From Gammaproteobacteria bacterium RIFCSPLOWO2_02_FULL_56_15 (GTDB taxonomy: Bacteria; Pseudomonadota; Gammaproteobacteria; Eutrophobiales; Eutrophobiaceae), in the NCBI GenBank assembly GCA_001801825.1, contig MGYR01000062.1, positions 1 to 8,119 on the forward strand: DNA of 8,119 nt. Reading direction: 5' to 3'. The notes under the pieces were generated by a model. That model had not been told where the DNA came from. It did no database searches and was given only the letters and a program-made list of their open reading frames with translations. Shown in pieces: positions 1 to 5,752 of the stretch. Made by a program: the position numbers and the translations under genes. Within the stretch, counting starts at the first letter, position 1. The number at the start of each line of letters is the position of its first letter.

Positions 1-510
1 CGCAGCAGGCCATTAGACAGTAACGTCCCCCCATTATTCGACAGCTATGTCTACGAACCGAAGGTGACGGCCAGCCGCGACGGAGCCCTGATCGTCTACG
101 GAAGCAACTTTGGACTACAGGCGATTCTCAACTATCCACACCCTTACGCCGATACCTACATGATCGCGACCGGAATTTCGGTGCCAACCGGCATCCAAGT
201 ACCGGTGAATGCCACGCCCCCGTCGGTCACAGGCTCCGCCCAGCAGGGCCAGGCGTTGACGGCTTCGACCGGCATCTGGTCAGGGAATCCAACAGCGTAT
301 GTATATCAATGGCTGCGCTGCAATAGGGGGGGAGCTAACTGCGCGAGCATCAGCGGCGCGACCAGCGCGACATATCTCCTCGGTCCGGCCGATATCGGCA
401 AAACACTCCGTGTTGCGGTTACAGCGTCGAACTCGGCCGGTTCCGCTACAGCAGCATCGGCACCGACGTCTGTGGTAACATCCGCCACCGCTTTAACCCT
501 AGCGCCGTAA
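1..510 (+). CDS. Secreted propeller protein with C-terminal Ig-like domain (5' end outside window)
   Basis: The frame is open from the window edge to TAA at 508-510, giving the last 169 residues of a larger protein. Residues ~1-56 resemble the end of a TolB/PD40-type beta-propeller: a TASRDG turn, then V-Y-x-SNF and a final Y-A-D-T-Y-M-I strand. From about residue 70 there is one Ig-like domain, beginning PPSVTG and continuing through GQALTASTG.W, the core Y-Q-W-L-R-C, a second Cys (N-C-A-S-I-S-G-A-T) and a closing V-T-A-S-N-S-A-G-S-A strand. This domain type is common at the ends of bacterial extracellular proteins, so export is inferred, but the signal peptide lies outside the window. The propeller end is clearly paralogous to the minus-strand gene at 7153-8119, which carries a different C-terminal domain. 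Function is unknown; binding to a surface partner is only a guess. Confidence 0.85.
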   Translation, partial: RSRPLDSNVPPLFDSYVYEPKVTASRDGALIVYGSNFGLQAILNYPHPYADTYMIATGISVPTGIQVPVNATPPSVTGSAQQGQALTASTGIWSGNPTAYVYQWLRCNRGGANCASISGATSATYLLGPADIGKTLRVAVTASNSAGSATAASAPTSVVTSATALTLAP

Positions 511-523
511 CTCCCGCGCCGAG

Positions 524-562
524 GCACAGAGAGGACACCCCGTCCTCCGCGAAACTCTGTGC
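524..562 (+). terminator. Bulged hairpin after the first gene, possible 3'-end structure
   Basis: An outer 8-bp stem pairs GCACAGAG (524-531) with CTCTGTGC (555-562). It continues directly into an inner 5-bp stem, AGGAC (532-536) with GTCCT (542-546), closed by a 5-base loop. Eight unpaired bases (547-554) lie on the 3' side between the stems. The structure begins 14 bases after the TAA of the upstream gene, where a transcript end is expected. No T-run follows, so this is not a canonical intrinsic terminator. It could be an mRNA 3'-stabilising structure or a Rho-associated end. Confidence 0.35.
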
Positions 563-649
563 AAGATTCAGCGCCCATCATTATCCCGCATTGAGATCCC
601 TCATCGAGCAGCCTGAGCAATTATGACCAAACCGGTGAGCGACATTGAA

Positions 650-678
650 CTGACGTGCGCATCGCCCAAGTTTATATT
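650..678 (+). promoter_or_regulatory. Candidate sigma70-type promoter for the polysaccharide operon
   Basis: CTGACG at 650-655 matches the -35 consensus TTGACA at 4 of 6 positions. TATATT at 673-678 matches the -10 consensus TATAAT at 5 of 6, and the spacer is 17 bases. A start near 685 would give a leader of roughly 130 bases before the glycosyltransferase start codon. It sits in the only sizeable intergenic gap upstream of five closely packed same-strand ORFs, which is where an operon promoter is expected. This is a pattern match only. Confidence 0.35.
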
Positions 679-780
679 GAAGTCGCTCGGATGAAAAAGT
701 GGCAGACCAAGACGAGAACTACCTCGAGATTGAGGCGCCACCTGATGGAAGCAGAGAGCCACCGAGGCAAAACGAGAGGC

Positions 781-800
781 AGGGCGTCAGACAACGCCCT
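781..800 (+). promoter_or_regulatory. GC-rich hairpin in the leader, just upstream of the glycosyltransferase start
   Basis: AGGGCGT (781-787) and ACGCCCT (794-800) form a perfect 7-bp stem with a 6-base loop. It ends 16 bases before the ATG at 817 and 7 bases before the weak Shine-Dalgarno GCAGG (806-810). No T-run follows, so a role in translation initiation or mRNA stability is more plausible than termination. It may be incidental in a GC-rich leader. Confidence 0.3.
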
Positions 801-816
801 CCATGGCAGGTTGTAA

Positions 817-1887
817 ATGGCACTCATTCTGATCTGGATATCACTGGCGTTTCTCCTGTACGTTCATGTCGGATACCCCCTTATCCTGCTGGCGTGGCGC
901 AGACTGGCGGCGCGCCCCGTAAGGAAGAGCTTCTGGGAACCGCCGGTCAGCATATTAATCGCTGCGCGGAATGAAAAGGACAGAATCGAAGCAAAAATTG
1001 TGAATTGCCTGCAGCTCGATTATCCGCCGGAAAAGCTGCAAGTGGTGGTAGCGCTTGACGCACCGTCGGACGGAACGGACATACTCGCAAGGAAATACGC
1101 GGGGAAGATCGTCAATGTTCTGTCATTCTCGCAGCACAAAGGCAAGGCTGGCACGCTGAACGGTGCCGCAGCGTCGGCCAAAGGCGACATTCTGGTGTTT
1201 GCGGATGTGCGTCAGAAGTTCGACCGCCGCGCGCTGCGAGAACTGGTCGCGAACTTTCACGATCCATCCATCGGCGCCGTATCGGGCGAACTGATGCTGA
1301 TGGACGAGAGCGGCCGCGAAGCGGCGGACGGCGTCGGGCTTTACTGGCGTTATGAGAAATGGATCCGAGCCCAGGAAGCGCAGATCCATTCGATGATGGG
1401 CGCCACAGGCAGTATTTACGCCATCCGGCGCGAGCTCTTCACGCCGATACCACCCGACACGATTCTGGATGACGTGGCAATCCCCATGAACATTGTTCTG
1501 CGTGGAATGAGAGCTGTGTTCGACGGGTCGGCACGCGCTTACGATCAAGTCTCTGCAAGTCCGAAGCTTGAATACGGACGTAAAGTCCGGACATTGGCAG
1601 GAAATTACCAGATTCTCGCTCGGATGCCGGCGCTCTTGTCGCCGCTGCACAATCCAGTCTGGCTGCAATTCATTTCGCACAAAGTGGGAAGACTGCTGGT
1701 TCCGTACTTCCTGGTTCTTTTATTTGTTGCGAACCTGTTCGCATTGCATGGAATCTATCTCTGGCTGTTCTGCCTACAGGGCACCTGGTACATGATGGCT
1801 TGGGCCGGTAGTCTCCTGTCGCTCCGGACTCCAGTGCCCGATGCCCCGCGGATGGTCGCAGCCGGCAGAGAGGTGCGTCGGCCATGA
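817..1887 (+). CDS. Membrane-anchored family 2 glycosyltransferase (apparently lacks its last membrane segment)
   Basis: Predicted inner-membrane GT2 with its catalytic domain in the cytoplasm, transferring or polymerising sugar from a nucleotide donor. Residues ~1-27 form an N-terminal membrane helix. The GT-A core starts at PPVSILIAARNE (42-53). D81 and D85 lie in LDAPSDGT, FADVRQ (128-133) stands at the DxD site (only the first Asp is kept, as is usual in this subgroup), LDD has D218/D219, and an RKVRTLAGNYQ block lies at 255-265 where QxxRW occurs in cellulose synthase relatives. Two C-terminal helices follow at ~288-313 and 314-338. Family members normally carry one more hydrophobic segment of the LLNWAAV type. 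Here the frame instead ends in a polar tail (RTPVPDAPRMVAAGREVRRP) and TGA, and the missing segment is in the overlapping frame at 1884-2042. The start is fixed by an in-frame TAA at 814-816, with a weak GCAGG (806-810) upstream. Donor and product are unknown. Confidence 0.9.
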   Translation: MALILIWISLAFLLYVHVGYPLILLAWRRLAARPVRKSFWEPPVSILIAARNEKDRIEAKIVNCLQLDYPPEKLQVVVALDAPSDGTDILARKYAGKIVNVLSFSQHKGKAGTLNGAAASAKGDILVFADVRQKFDRRALRELVANFHDPSIGAVSGELMLMDESGREAADGVGLYWRYEKWIRAQEAQIHSMMGATGSIYAIRRELFTPIPPDTILDDVAIPMNIVLRGMRAVFDGSARAYDQVSASPKLEYGRKVRTLAGNYQILARMPALLSPLHNPVWLQFISHKVGRLLVPYFLVLLFVANLFALHGIYLWLFCLQGTWYMMAWAGSLLSLRTPVPDAPRMVAAGREVRRP

Positions 1888-2042
1888 CAAAAAAGGCTTT
1901 CCTCATTCCGTATACTTTCACCCTGCTCAACTGGGCTGCCGTTGTGGGGCTTTACCATTTCGTTCACAAGACAGAGTTAGCCGACATCTGGCCAGAGCAG
2001 CATGTCCAGCATGGCTCGGCGACAATTCAGGACGTTGGATGA
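1884..2042 (+). CDS. 52-aa ORF encoding the displaced C-terminal membrane segment of the GT2
   Basis: ATG at 1884-1886 overlaps the GT2 stop TGA (1885-1887) as ATGA. The product begins MTKKAFLIPYTFTLLNWAAVV and continues to LADIW. It is one hydrophobic helix followed by a short basic/polar tail and a Trp, which is how GT2 proteins of this type normally end. A Shine-Dalgarno-like GAGGTG (1870-1875) lies 8 bases upstream, so reinitiation could produce it as a separate membrane peptide. Alternatively, an indel between about 1812 (after the last stop in this frame, TAG 1809-1811) and 1884 has broken a single ~400-residue gene, or there is an assembly error. The ORF ends at 2040-2042 in a second ATGA overlap with the acetyltransferase start. 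The homology to the GT2 C-terminus is inferred from family memory, not from an alignment. Confidence 0.6.
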   Translation: MTKKAFLIPYTFTLLNWAAVVGLYHFVHKTELADIWPEQHVQHGSATIQDVG

Positions 2043-3286
2043 TGAATCTAACAGCACTCGCTACCCCCATAGTTCCAAACAGCGATGTTTCCTCCTGCGT
2101 TTCGTGCCTGCGCGTCGATGTAATGTCCGAGTTGGAATCCCTGATCTCTGCCAAGCCGGCGTGGGATCACCTCGTAGATATGGCCGGGATTGACCATCCA
2201 TTTCTAAGTCATGACTGGATCCTAAGCTGGTGGGAATCGTTTGGCGCCGGCCGCCAGCTCAACATCCTGCTGGTAAAGGACGGCGAAGATCTGATTGGCA
2301 TTGCCCCCCTGATGATATCGCGACAAAGAATGTATGGCGTTCCGGTCCGAGAACTCGGATTCATTTACAACGACCATACGCCACGATTCGATTTTATAGT
2401 GGCGAGAGATCACGCATCGGTCTATGAAGCGGTCTGGCGTCACCTTTCGGATCGGCGAGAAGAGTGGGATCTGCTGAAGCTATGCCAAATAGATTCCGGT
2501 TCGCGGACACTTTTCGAATTGCCGCTGCTCGCCGCAGCCAGTGGCTGCCAGGTCGGAACTTGGCCATCCGTCGAGTCGCCGTACCTCCGCCTGGAAGGGA
2601 GTTTCGAGCAGTATTACAAAACCCTGAAGGCAGGCCTGCGGCAGAACCTGAAGCGCAGGATGAAGCGACTCGAGGAACGCGGTGCGGTGGAGTTTGAATG
2701 TGTATCGTCGGATGAACAAATCGACAGCGCCCTCTCGGAGGCGTTCCGAATAGAAGCGGCTTCCTGGAAACACTCGGCCGGGACGGCCATCGAGTGCCAC
2801 CGTGAGCTCCAGAAGTTCTATTCCTTAGTCGCGCACCGGGCGGCGCGCCGCGGCGCACTGTATCTTACTTTCTTACGAGTGAACGGGCAGCGCATCGCCT
2901 TCGACCTTTCGCTGCTCCACGACAACAAACGTTTCATACTGAAGCCCGGGTATTTGCAGGAATATCACACCTACTCACCGGGTCAGCAACTGACGGCGAT
3001 GACAATCCGTGACAGCTTTGCACGAGGGCTGACGGAAATCGACTTCCTGGGCGCGGCCGAAGCATGGAAACTCTCCTGGACAAGTGAAAGGCGGAAGAAT
3101 TATTGGCTATTTGTGTTTCAAAAAGATCTGCGGGGCGCGCTGCTGCACTACACGAAGTTCCGTTTTGTGCCCTGGCTTCAGGAGAAGCCATTCTACGCGC
3201 CCCTGCGCGACCGGATGTTGAACCTGCGAAGTCAGTTCGCGCGCAGGAGCAGCTTCACCGATGTGGTTCGAGGCCGTGCACAATGA
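2039..3286 (+). CDS. CelD/BcsL-family (FemAB-like GNAT) acetyltransferase
   Basis: Predicted cytoplasmic acyltransferase of 415 aa, acting on polysaccharide precursors or on a lipid- or peptide-linked substrate. The N-terminal half has the typical F-L-S-H-D-W-I-L-S-W-W-E-S-F-G block (~55-69) and a G-I-A-P-L strand. The C-terminal GNAT half has KPGY (302-305), YSPG (312-315) and DFLGAAEAWK (335-344), the usual signature of Acetyltransf_6 proteins in exopolysaccharide loci. Start choice: ATG 2039 overlaps the preceding stop as ATGA and has AGGA (2029-2032) 6 bases upstream; ATG 2042 is nearly as good. The frame is open further upstream to 1841, but that stretch overlaps the GT2 and reads as non-homologous sequence, so it is excluded. 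The stop overlaps the next gene's ATG. The acyl donor and acceptor cannot be told from sequence. Confidence 0.88.
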   Translation: MMNLTALATPIVPNSDVSSCVSCLRVDVMSELESLISAKPAWDHLVDMAGIDHPFLSHDWILSWWESFGAGRQLNILLVKDGEDLIGIAPLMISRQRMYGVPVRELGFIYNDHTPRFDFIVARDHASVYEAVWRHLSDRREEWDLLKLCQIDSGSRTLFELPLLAAASGCQVGTWPSVESPYLRLEGSFEQYYKTLKAGLRQNLKRRMKRLEERGAVEFECVSSDEQIDSALSEAFRIEAASWKHSAGTAIECHRELQKFYSLVAHRAARRGALYLTFLRVNGQRIAFDLSLLHDNKRFILKPGYLQEYHTYSPGQQLTAMTIRDSFARGLTEIDFLGAAEAWKLSWTSERRKNYWLFVFQKDLRGALLHYTKFRFVPWLQEKPFYAPLRDRMLNLRSQFARRSSFTDVVRGRAQ

Positions 3287-4533
3287 CTGCATCCCGCTCA
3301 GGTAAGGAACGAATGCACATCCCGTCTTGGCCATGCCTGACGTCGTCCCAGCTTCATTTCGGGGAGGACTTGCGGCAATTACCGTTTCCTCTGCAAGCGG
3401 CAAACAGGAAGTATTTTTATGTCGCGCGCAATGGCATTTATCATATCTTCCGTGCTCTGGGTCTTGCAAACCAGGAAAACGTGCTGGTTCCCAACTATCA
3501 CAGCGGAAATGAAACCAGTGCGATGCGCGCCGCCGGAGTTAATATCCGCTTTTATCCGATACTGCGGGATTTGCAGCCCGACATGGAGGCAATCGAGAGG
3601 CTATGCGGTCCTGAAACACGCGCGCTCTACGTGATTCATTTTATGGGTTGGCCGCAGCCGATGAATCGCCTTGTCGAATTTTGCCGCGCACGGGGACTGC
3701 TTCTCATCGAAGATTGCGCCCTCAGCTTCCTGAGCGAATTTGAGGGCCGGCCGCTCGGCTCATTCGGCGAATACGCGGTGTATTGCCTTTACAAGACGCT
3801 GCCCATTCCGAACGGGGCGGTTCTCGTGCAGAACCGCGGACACCTCCAGGAGCTGGACGGTCTCGAAACGTTGGATCCGAAGCGGATTTCTGTGCTCAGC
3901 CGGTCTTCCGAGTTGCTGCTGGATTCATTCCGAAGCCGCTTTCCACGGGCAGGCGCAATGCTAGCCGGAATCAAAGCGGTAGCGGGCAGTACGCTGACAG
4001 CGCTCTCCGTAGAGAGGGAACGAGTGGGGAATATCGAATTCGATCTGGACAAGGTGGACACGGGGATGTCGAGCCTGTGTCATTGGCTGCTGGCGCGTTT
4101 CAACTACGAACTGATCCGCAACCGGCGACGAGCAAACTTCCAGTGGCTGGAACATCGGCTGCGGGAAAAGGTCAATTTGCTTCCTTTGAGTTTGGCGGAA
4201 GGCGTCTGTCCTCTTTTTCTCCCGATTCTCGTCGAGGACAAGAAAGCAGTAGCTGCGGAGTTGACACGGTGTGGCATCGGCGTTGTGGAGTTATGGAACG
4301 AAGGCGACCCGGAGGCGAATGGTCCCGATTCCGAAGATGCCTTGTTTCTGCGCAGGCACGTGCTGGAGCTGCCGATCCATCAGAATGTTTCCGAAGCGCA
4401 ACTGGATTACATCGCGCGGGAGGTAACTCGTCGCGTTCGGCCTACGGAACGCCTGCGCGTGCCGTCTGCGGCGCAAGTCGCGGCGGCGGAGGAGCCGACG
4501 TCGGCCATGGAGCCGGTGAGCCTGCGCGCCTGA
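3283..4533 (+). CDS. DegT/DnrJ/EryC1/StrS-family PLP-dependent sugar aminotransferase
   Basis: Predicted cytoplasmic fold-type I PLP enzyme of 416 aa. Relatives aminate keto-sugar nucleotides to make amino sugars for surface glycans. The PLP-ring aspartate is D144 in LLIEDCAL, and the Schiff-base lysine is K171 in YCLYKTLP. The H-F-M-G-W segment (~129-133) is also family-like. The usual glycine-rich GEGG after the lysine is replaced by PIPNGAVLV, as in a divergent subgroup. The C-terminus ends in an Ala/Glu-rich tail. The start at ATG 3283 makes an ATGA overlap with the acetyltransferase stop, with GAGG (3270-3273) 9 bases upstream. A second candidate, ATG 3313, has a stronger TAAGGA (3303-3308) but only 4 bases of spacing and would remove 10 residues. 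Its place between an acyltransferase and a deacetylase supports a glycan role. The substrate is unknown, and a dehydratase-type activity, known in some relatives, is not excluded. Confidence 0.85.
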   Translation: MTASRSGKERMHIPSWPCLTSSQLHFGEDLRQLPFPLQAANRKYFYVARNGIYHIFRALGLANQENVLVPNYHSGNETSAMRAAGVNIRFYPILRDLQPDMEAIERLCGPETRALYVIHFMGWPQPMNRLVEFCRARGLLLIEDCALSFLSEFEGRPLGSFGEYAVYCLYKTLPIPNGAVLVQNRGHLQELDGLETLDPKRISVLSRSSELLLDSFRSRFPRAGAMLAGIKAVAGSTLTALSVERERVGNIEFDLDKVDTGMSSLCHWLLARFNYELIRNRRRANFQWLEHRLREKVNLLPLSLAEGVCPLFLPILVEDKKAVAAELTRCGIGVVELWNEGDPEANGPDSEDALFLRRHVLELPIHQNVSEAQLDYIAREVTRRVRPTERLRVPSAAQVAAAEEPTSAMEPVSLRA

Positions 4534-5660
4534 TGTTGGGTGAACAATACTGGATGAACCATTCTATGCTGCGTAGTCTATTTAAAACGGGAGCAGCGTT
4601 GGCGCTGCACGGAACGAACAGCGACCGATTGTTGGCGAGGATTGGCGGCTCTCACCGGTTTCCGGTGGTCATCGGCTATCACCGCACGGTAGAAGAGTTT
4701 CCCTCCGATGCGCTCAGCACGATCCCATCCATGTGCATCAGCACCAGGATGCTCGAGCGGCAACTGGACTGGATCGGCCGCCGATATCGCTTCGTCTCGC
4801 TGGATGAATTGGGTGCGCTCATGGAATCTGGCAACCCACTCCCGGAGCGAATCGCGGCCGTTACGTTCGACGATGGGTACGAAGACGTCTACGAACACGC
4901 CTTCCCCTTGCTGAAAAAGAAGGGCATCCCAGCGGCGGTTTTTGTGGTCACAGATCTGATCGGAACGGCACAGCTCCAGATTCACGATCTTCTCTATCTG
5001 CTGTTGGCGAGGGCTGCCTTGAAGTGGGAGTCGGCTCCGCAAGGCATGTCGGGCTTTCTCGCCAGCTTGGGCATCTCGCTGACGCCAGCCCCCGGAACGG
5101 CCATGATCTTTCCTGACCCGCATGCTGCCTTGGAAACCTTGATCGGCGTCCTACCGCAGTCGGCAATGTTGAGCGTGATCGAGACGCTGCACGCCAAGGT
5201 AACATTATCGCAGCGCATTCTACAGGAACATCGAGCGATGAGCTGGGAAGCTGTTCAGGAAATGCGCGCCGCGGGCATCACCATCGGTTCTCACGGCCGG
5301 ACACACGCCGTGCTGCCAAACGAAAGCCCGGAAAAGGTGGAAGAGGAAGCGAGGGGCTCCCGGGAGACACTCGAAAGGTGCCTGGGAGAAAAGATCAGAC
5401 ACTTCGCCTATCCCTGTGGCCAGTATGATGCAGCGACGATCCGAGCTGTCGCCCAGGCCGGGTATCGCTTCGGCTATACGATATGCAAACACCGAGACAG
5501 CAGATTTCCGCTGCTGACCATTCCCCGGAAGATGCTCTGGGAAAAATCTTGTCTCAATGCCCTCGGCTCCTTCAGTCCATCGATCATGAGTTGCCAGATG
5601 CATGGGTCGTTTGATTTTGTTGCCCGTTGCAAGTTGAAGCACGCGCCGGTGGCGGCGTGA
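4533..5660 (+). CDS. NodB-type polysaccharide deacetylase (carbohydrate esterase family 4)
   Basis: Predicted metal-dependent de-N-acetylase of 375 aa, removing acetyl groups from N-acetylated sugars in a glycan or its precursor. Motif 1 is TFDDGY (111-116), with catalytic-base candidate D113 and metal-binding D114. Motif 2 is SHGRTH (253-258), with H254 and H258 as metal ligands. A later FAYPCGQYD block matches motif 3. An early V-I-G-Y-H-R strand (~46-51) is typical of the fold. About 135 residues separate motifs 1 and 2, longer than in minimal NodB domains and partly helical-looking. No clear signal peptide or membrane helix is seen, so the location is uncertain. The start ATG 4533 shares its A with the preceding TGA (TGATG). 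ATG 4554 (GGTGA 10 bases upstream) and ATG 4566 are alternatives. The frame is open back to 3783, but that part lies over the aminotransferase and is a shadow. Confidence 0.92.
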   Translation: MLGEQYWMNHSMLRSLFKTGAALALHGTNSDRLLARIGGSHRFPVVIGYHRTVEEFPSDALSTIPSMCISTRMLERQLDWIGRRYRFVSLDELGALMESGNPLPERIAAVTFDDGYEDVYEHAFPLLKKKGIPAAVFVVTDLIGTAQLQIHDLLYLLLARAALKWESAPQGMSGFLASLGISLTPAPGTAMIFPDPHAALETLIGVLPQSAMLSVIETLHAKVTLSQRILQEHRAMSWEAVQEMRAAGITIGSHGRTHAVLPNESPEKVEEEARGSRETLERCLGEKIRHFAYPCGQYDAATIRAVAQAGYRFGYTICKHRDSRFPLLTIPRKMLWEKSCLNALGSFSPSIMSCQMHGSFDFVARCKLKHAPVAA

Positions 5661-5676
5661 GGGTGTTAGCAGTTCG

Positions 5677-5689
5677 TGCGGTCACCGCA
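5677..5689. promoter_or_regulatory. Short palindrome in the gap before wecB
   Basis: TGCGGTCACCGCA is a perfect inverted repeat of two 6-base arms around a central C. It could be read as a 5-bp stem with a 3-base loop or as an operator-like dyad. It lies in the only gap inside the plus-strand cluster, 16 bases after the deacetylase stop. No convincing promoter boxes were seen in this gap. Chance is possible. Confidence 0.2.
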
Positions 5690-5752
5690 GCAAAGCGGCG
5701 CGACCTCGAATACGCCTGGGGAGACGCTTGATAACCGCCTGGAGGTTTTACT

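Larger units (their letters stand above)
511..816. other. Intergenic region ahead of the polysaccharide operon
   Basis: This is the only gap near 300 bases. It contains the hairpin at 524-562, a candidate promoter at 650-678 and a second hairpin at 781-800. Short open frames exist: 623-691, then 691-816, which encodes a basic 41-residue peptide and stops immediately before the glycosyltransferase ATG. A GTG-started frame begins at 699 and runs into the next gene. None has a convincing Shine-Dalgarno or a recognisable product, so no protein gene is called here. Confidence 0.6.

Noticed and set aside
306..620. 104-codon minus-strand ORF across the end of the first gene
   Set aside because: It is largely antisense to the Ig-like domain, with low-complexity Ala/Arg/Val content typical of shadow frames in GC-rich DNA.
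645..678. TTGAAC at 645-650 as the -35 box
   Set aside because: Its distance to TATATT (22 bases) is too long; CTGACG with a 17-base spacer fits better.
691..816. 41-codon basic ORF as an independent gene
   Set aside because: It has no Shine-Dalgarno and no recognisable family. It is kept only as part of a speculative leader observation.
699..974. GTG-started 91-codon frame overlapping the GT2 start
   Set aside because: Its second half is an out-of-frame reading of the GT2 N-terminus. The first half has no recognisable motif and no ribosome binding site.
1889..1895. A-AAA-AAG slippery heptamer, in phase with the 52-codon ORF
   Set aside because: It lies after the GT2 stop, so GT2 ribosomes would not reach it. 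A -1 slip from the 52-codon ORF leads into a frame reading non-hydrophobic, non-homologous sequence ahead of the acetyltransferase. It is most simply a Lys-Lys coding run.
2394..2858. 154-codon minus-strand ORF
   Set aside because: It is fully antisense to the acetyltransferase and very rich in Arg/Pro/Gly with no domain.
3783..4532. 250-codon upstream extension of the deacetylase frame
   Set aside because: It overlaps the well-supported aminotransferase. Its composition (Arg/Gly/Ser/Ala-rich) is that of a shadow frame, and TGATG at 4531-4535 gives a natural start.
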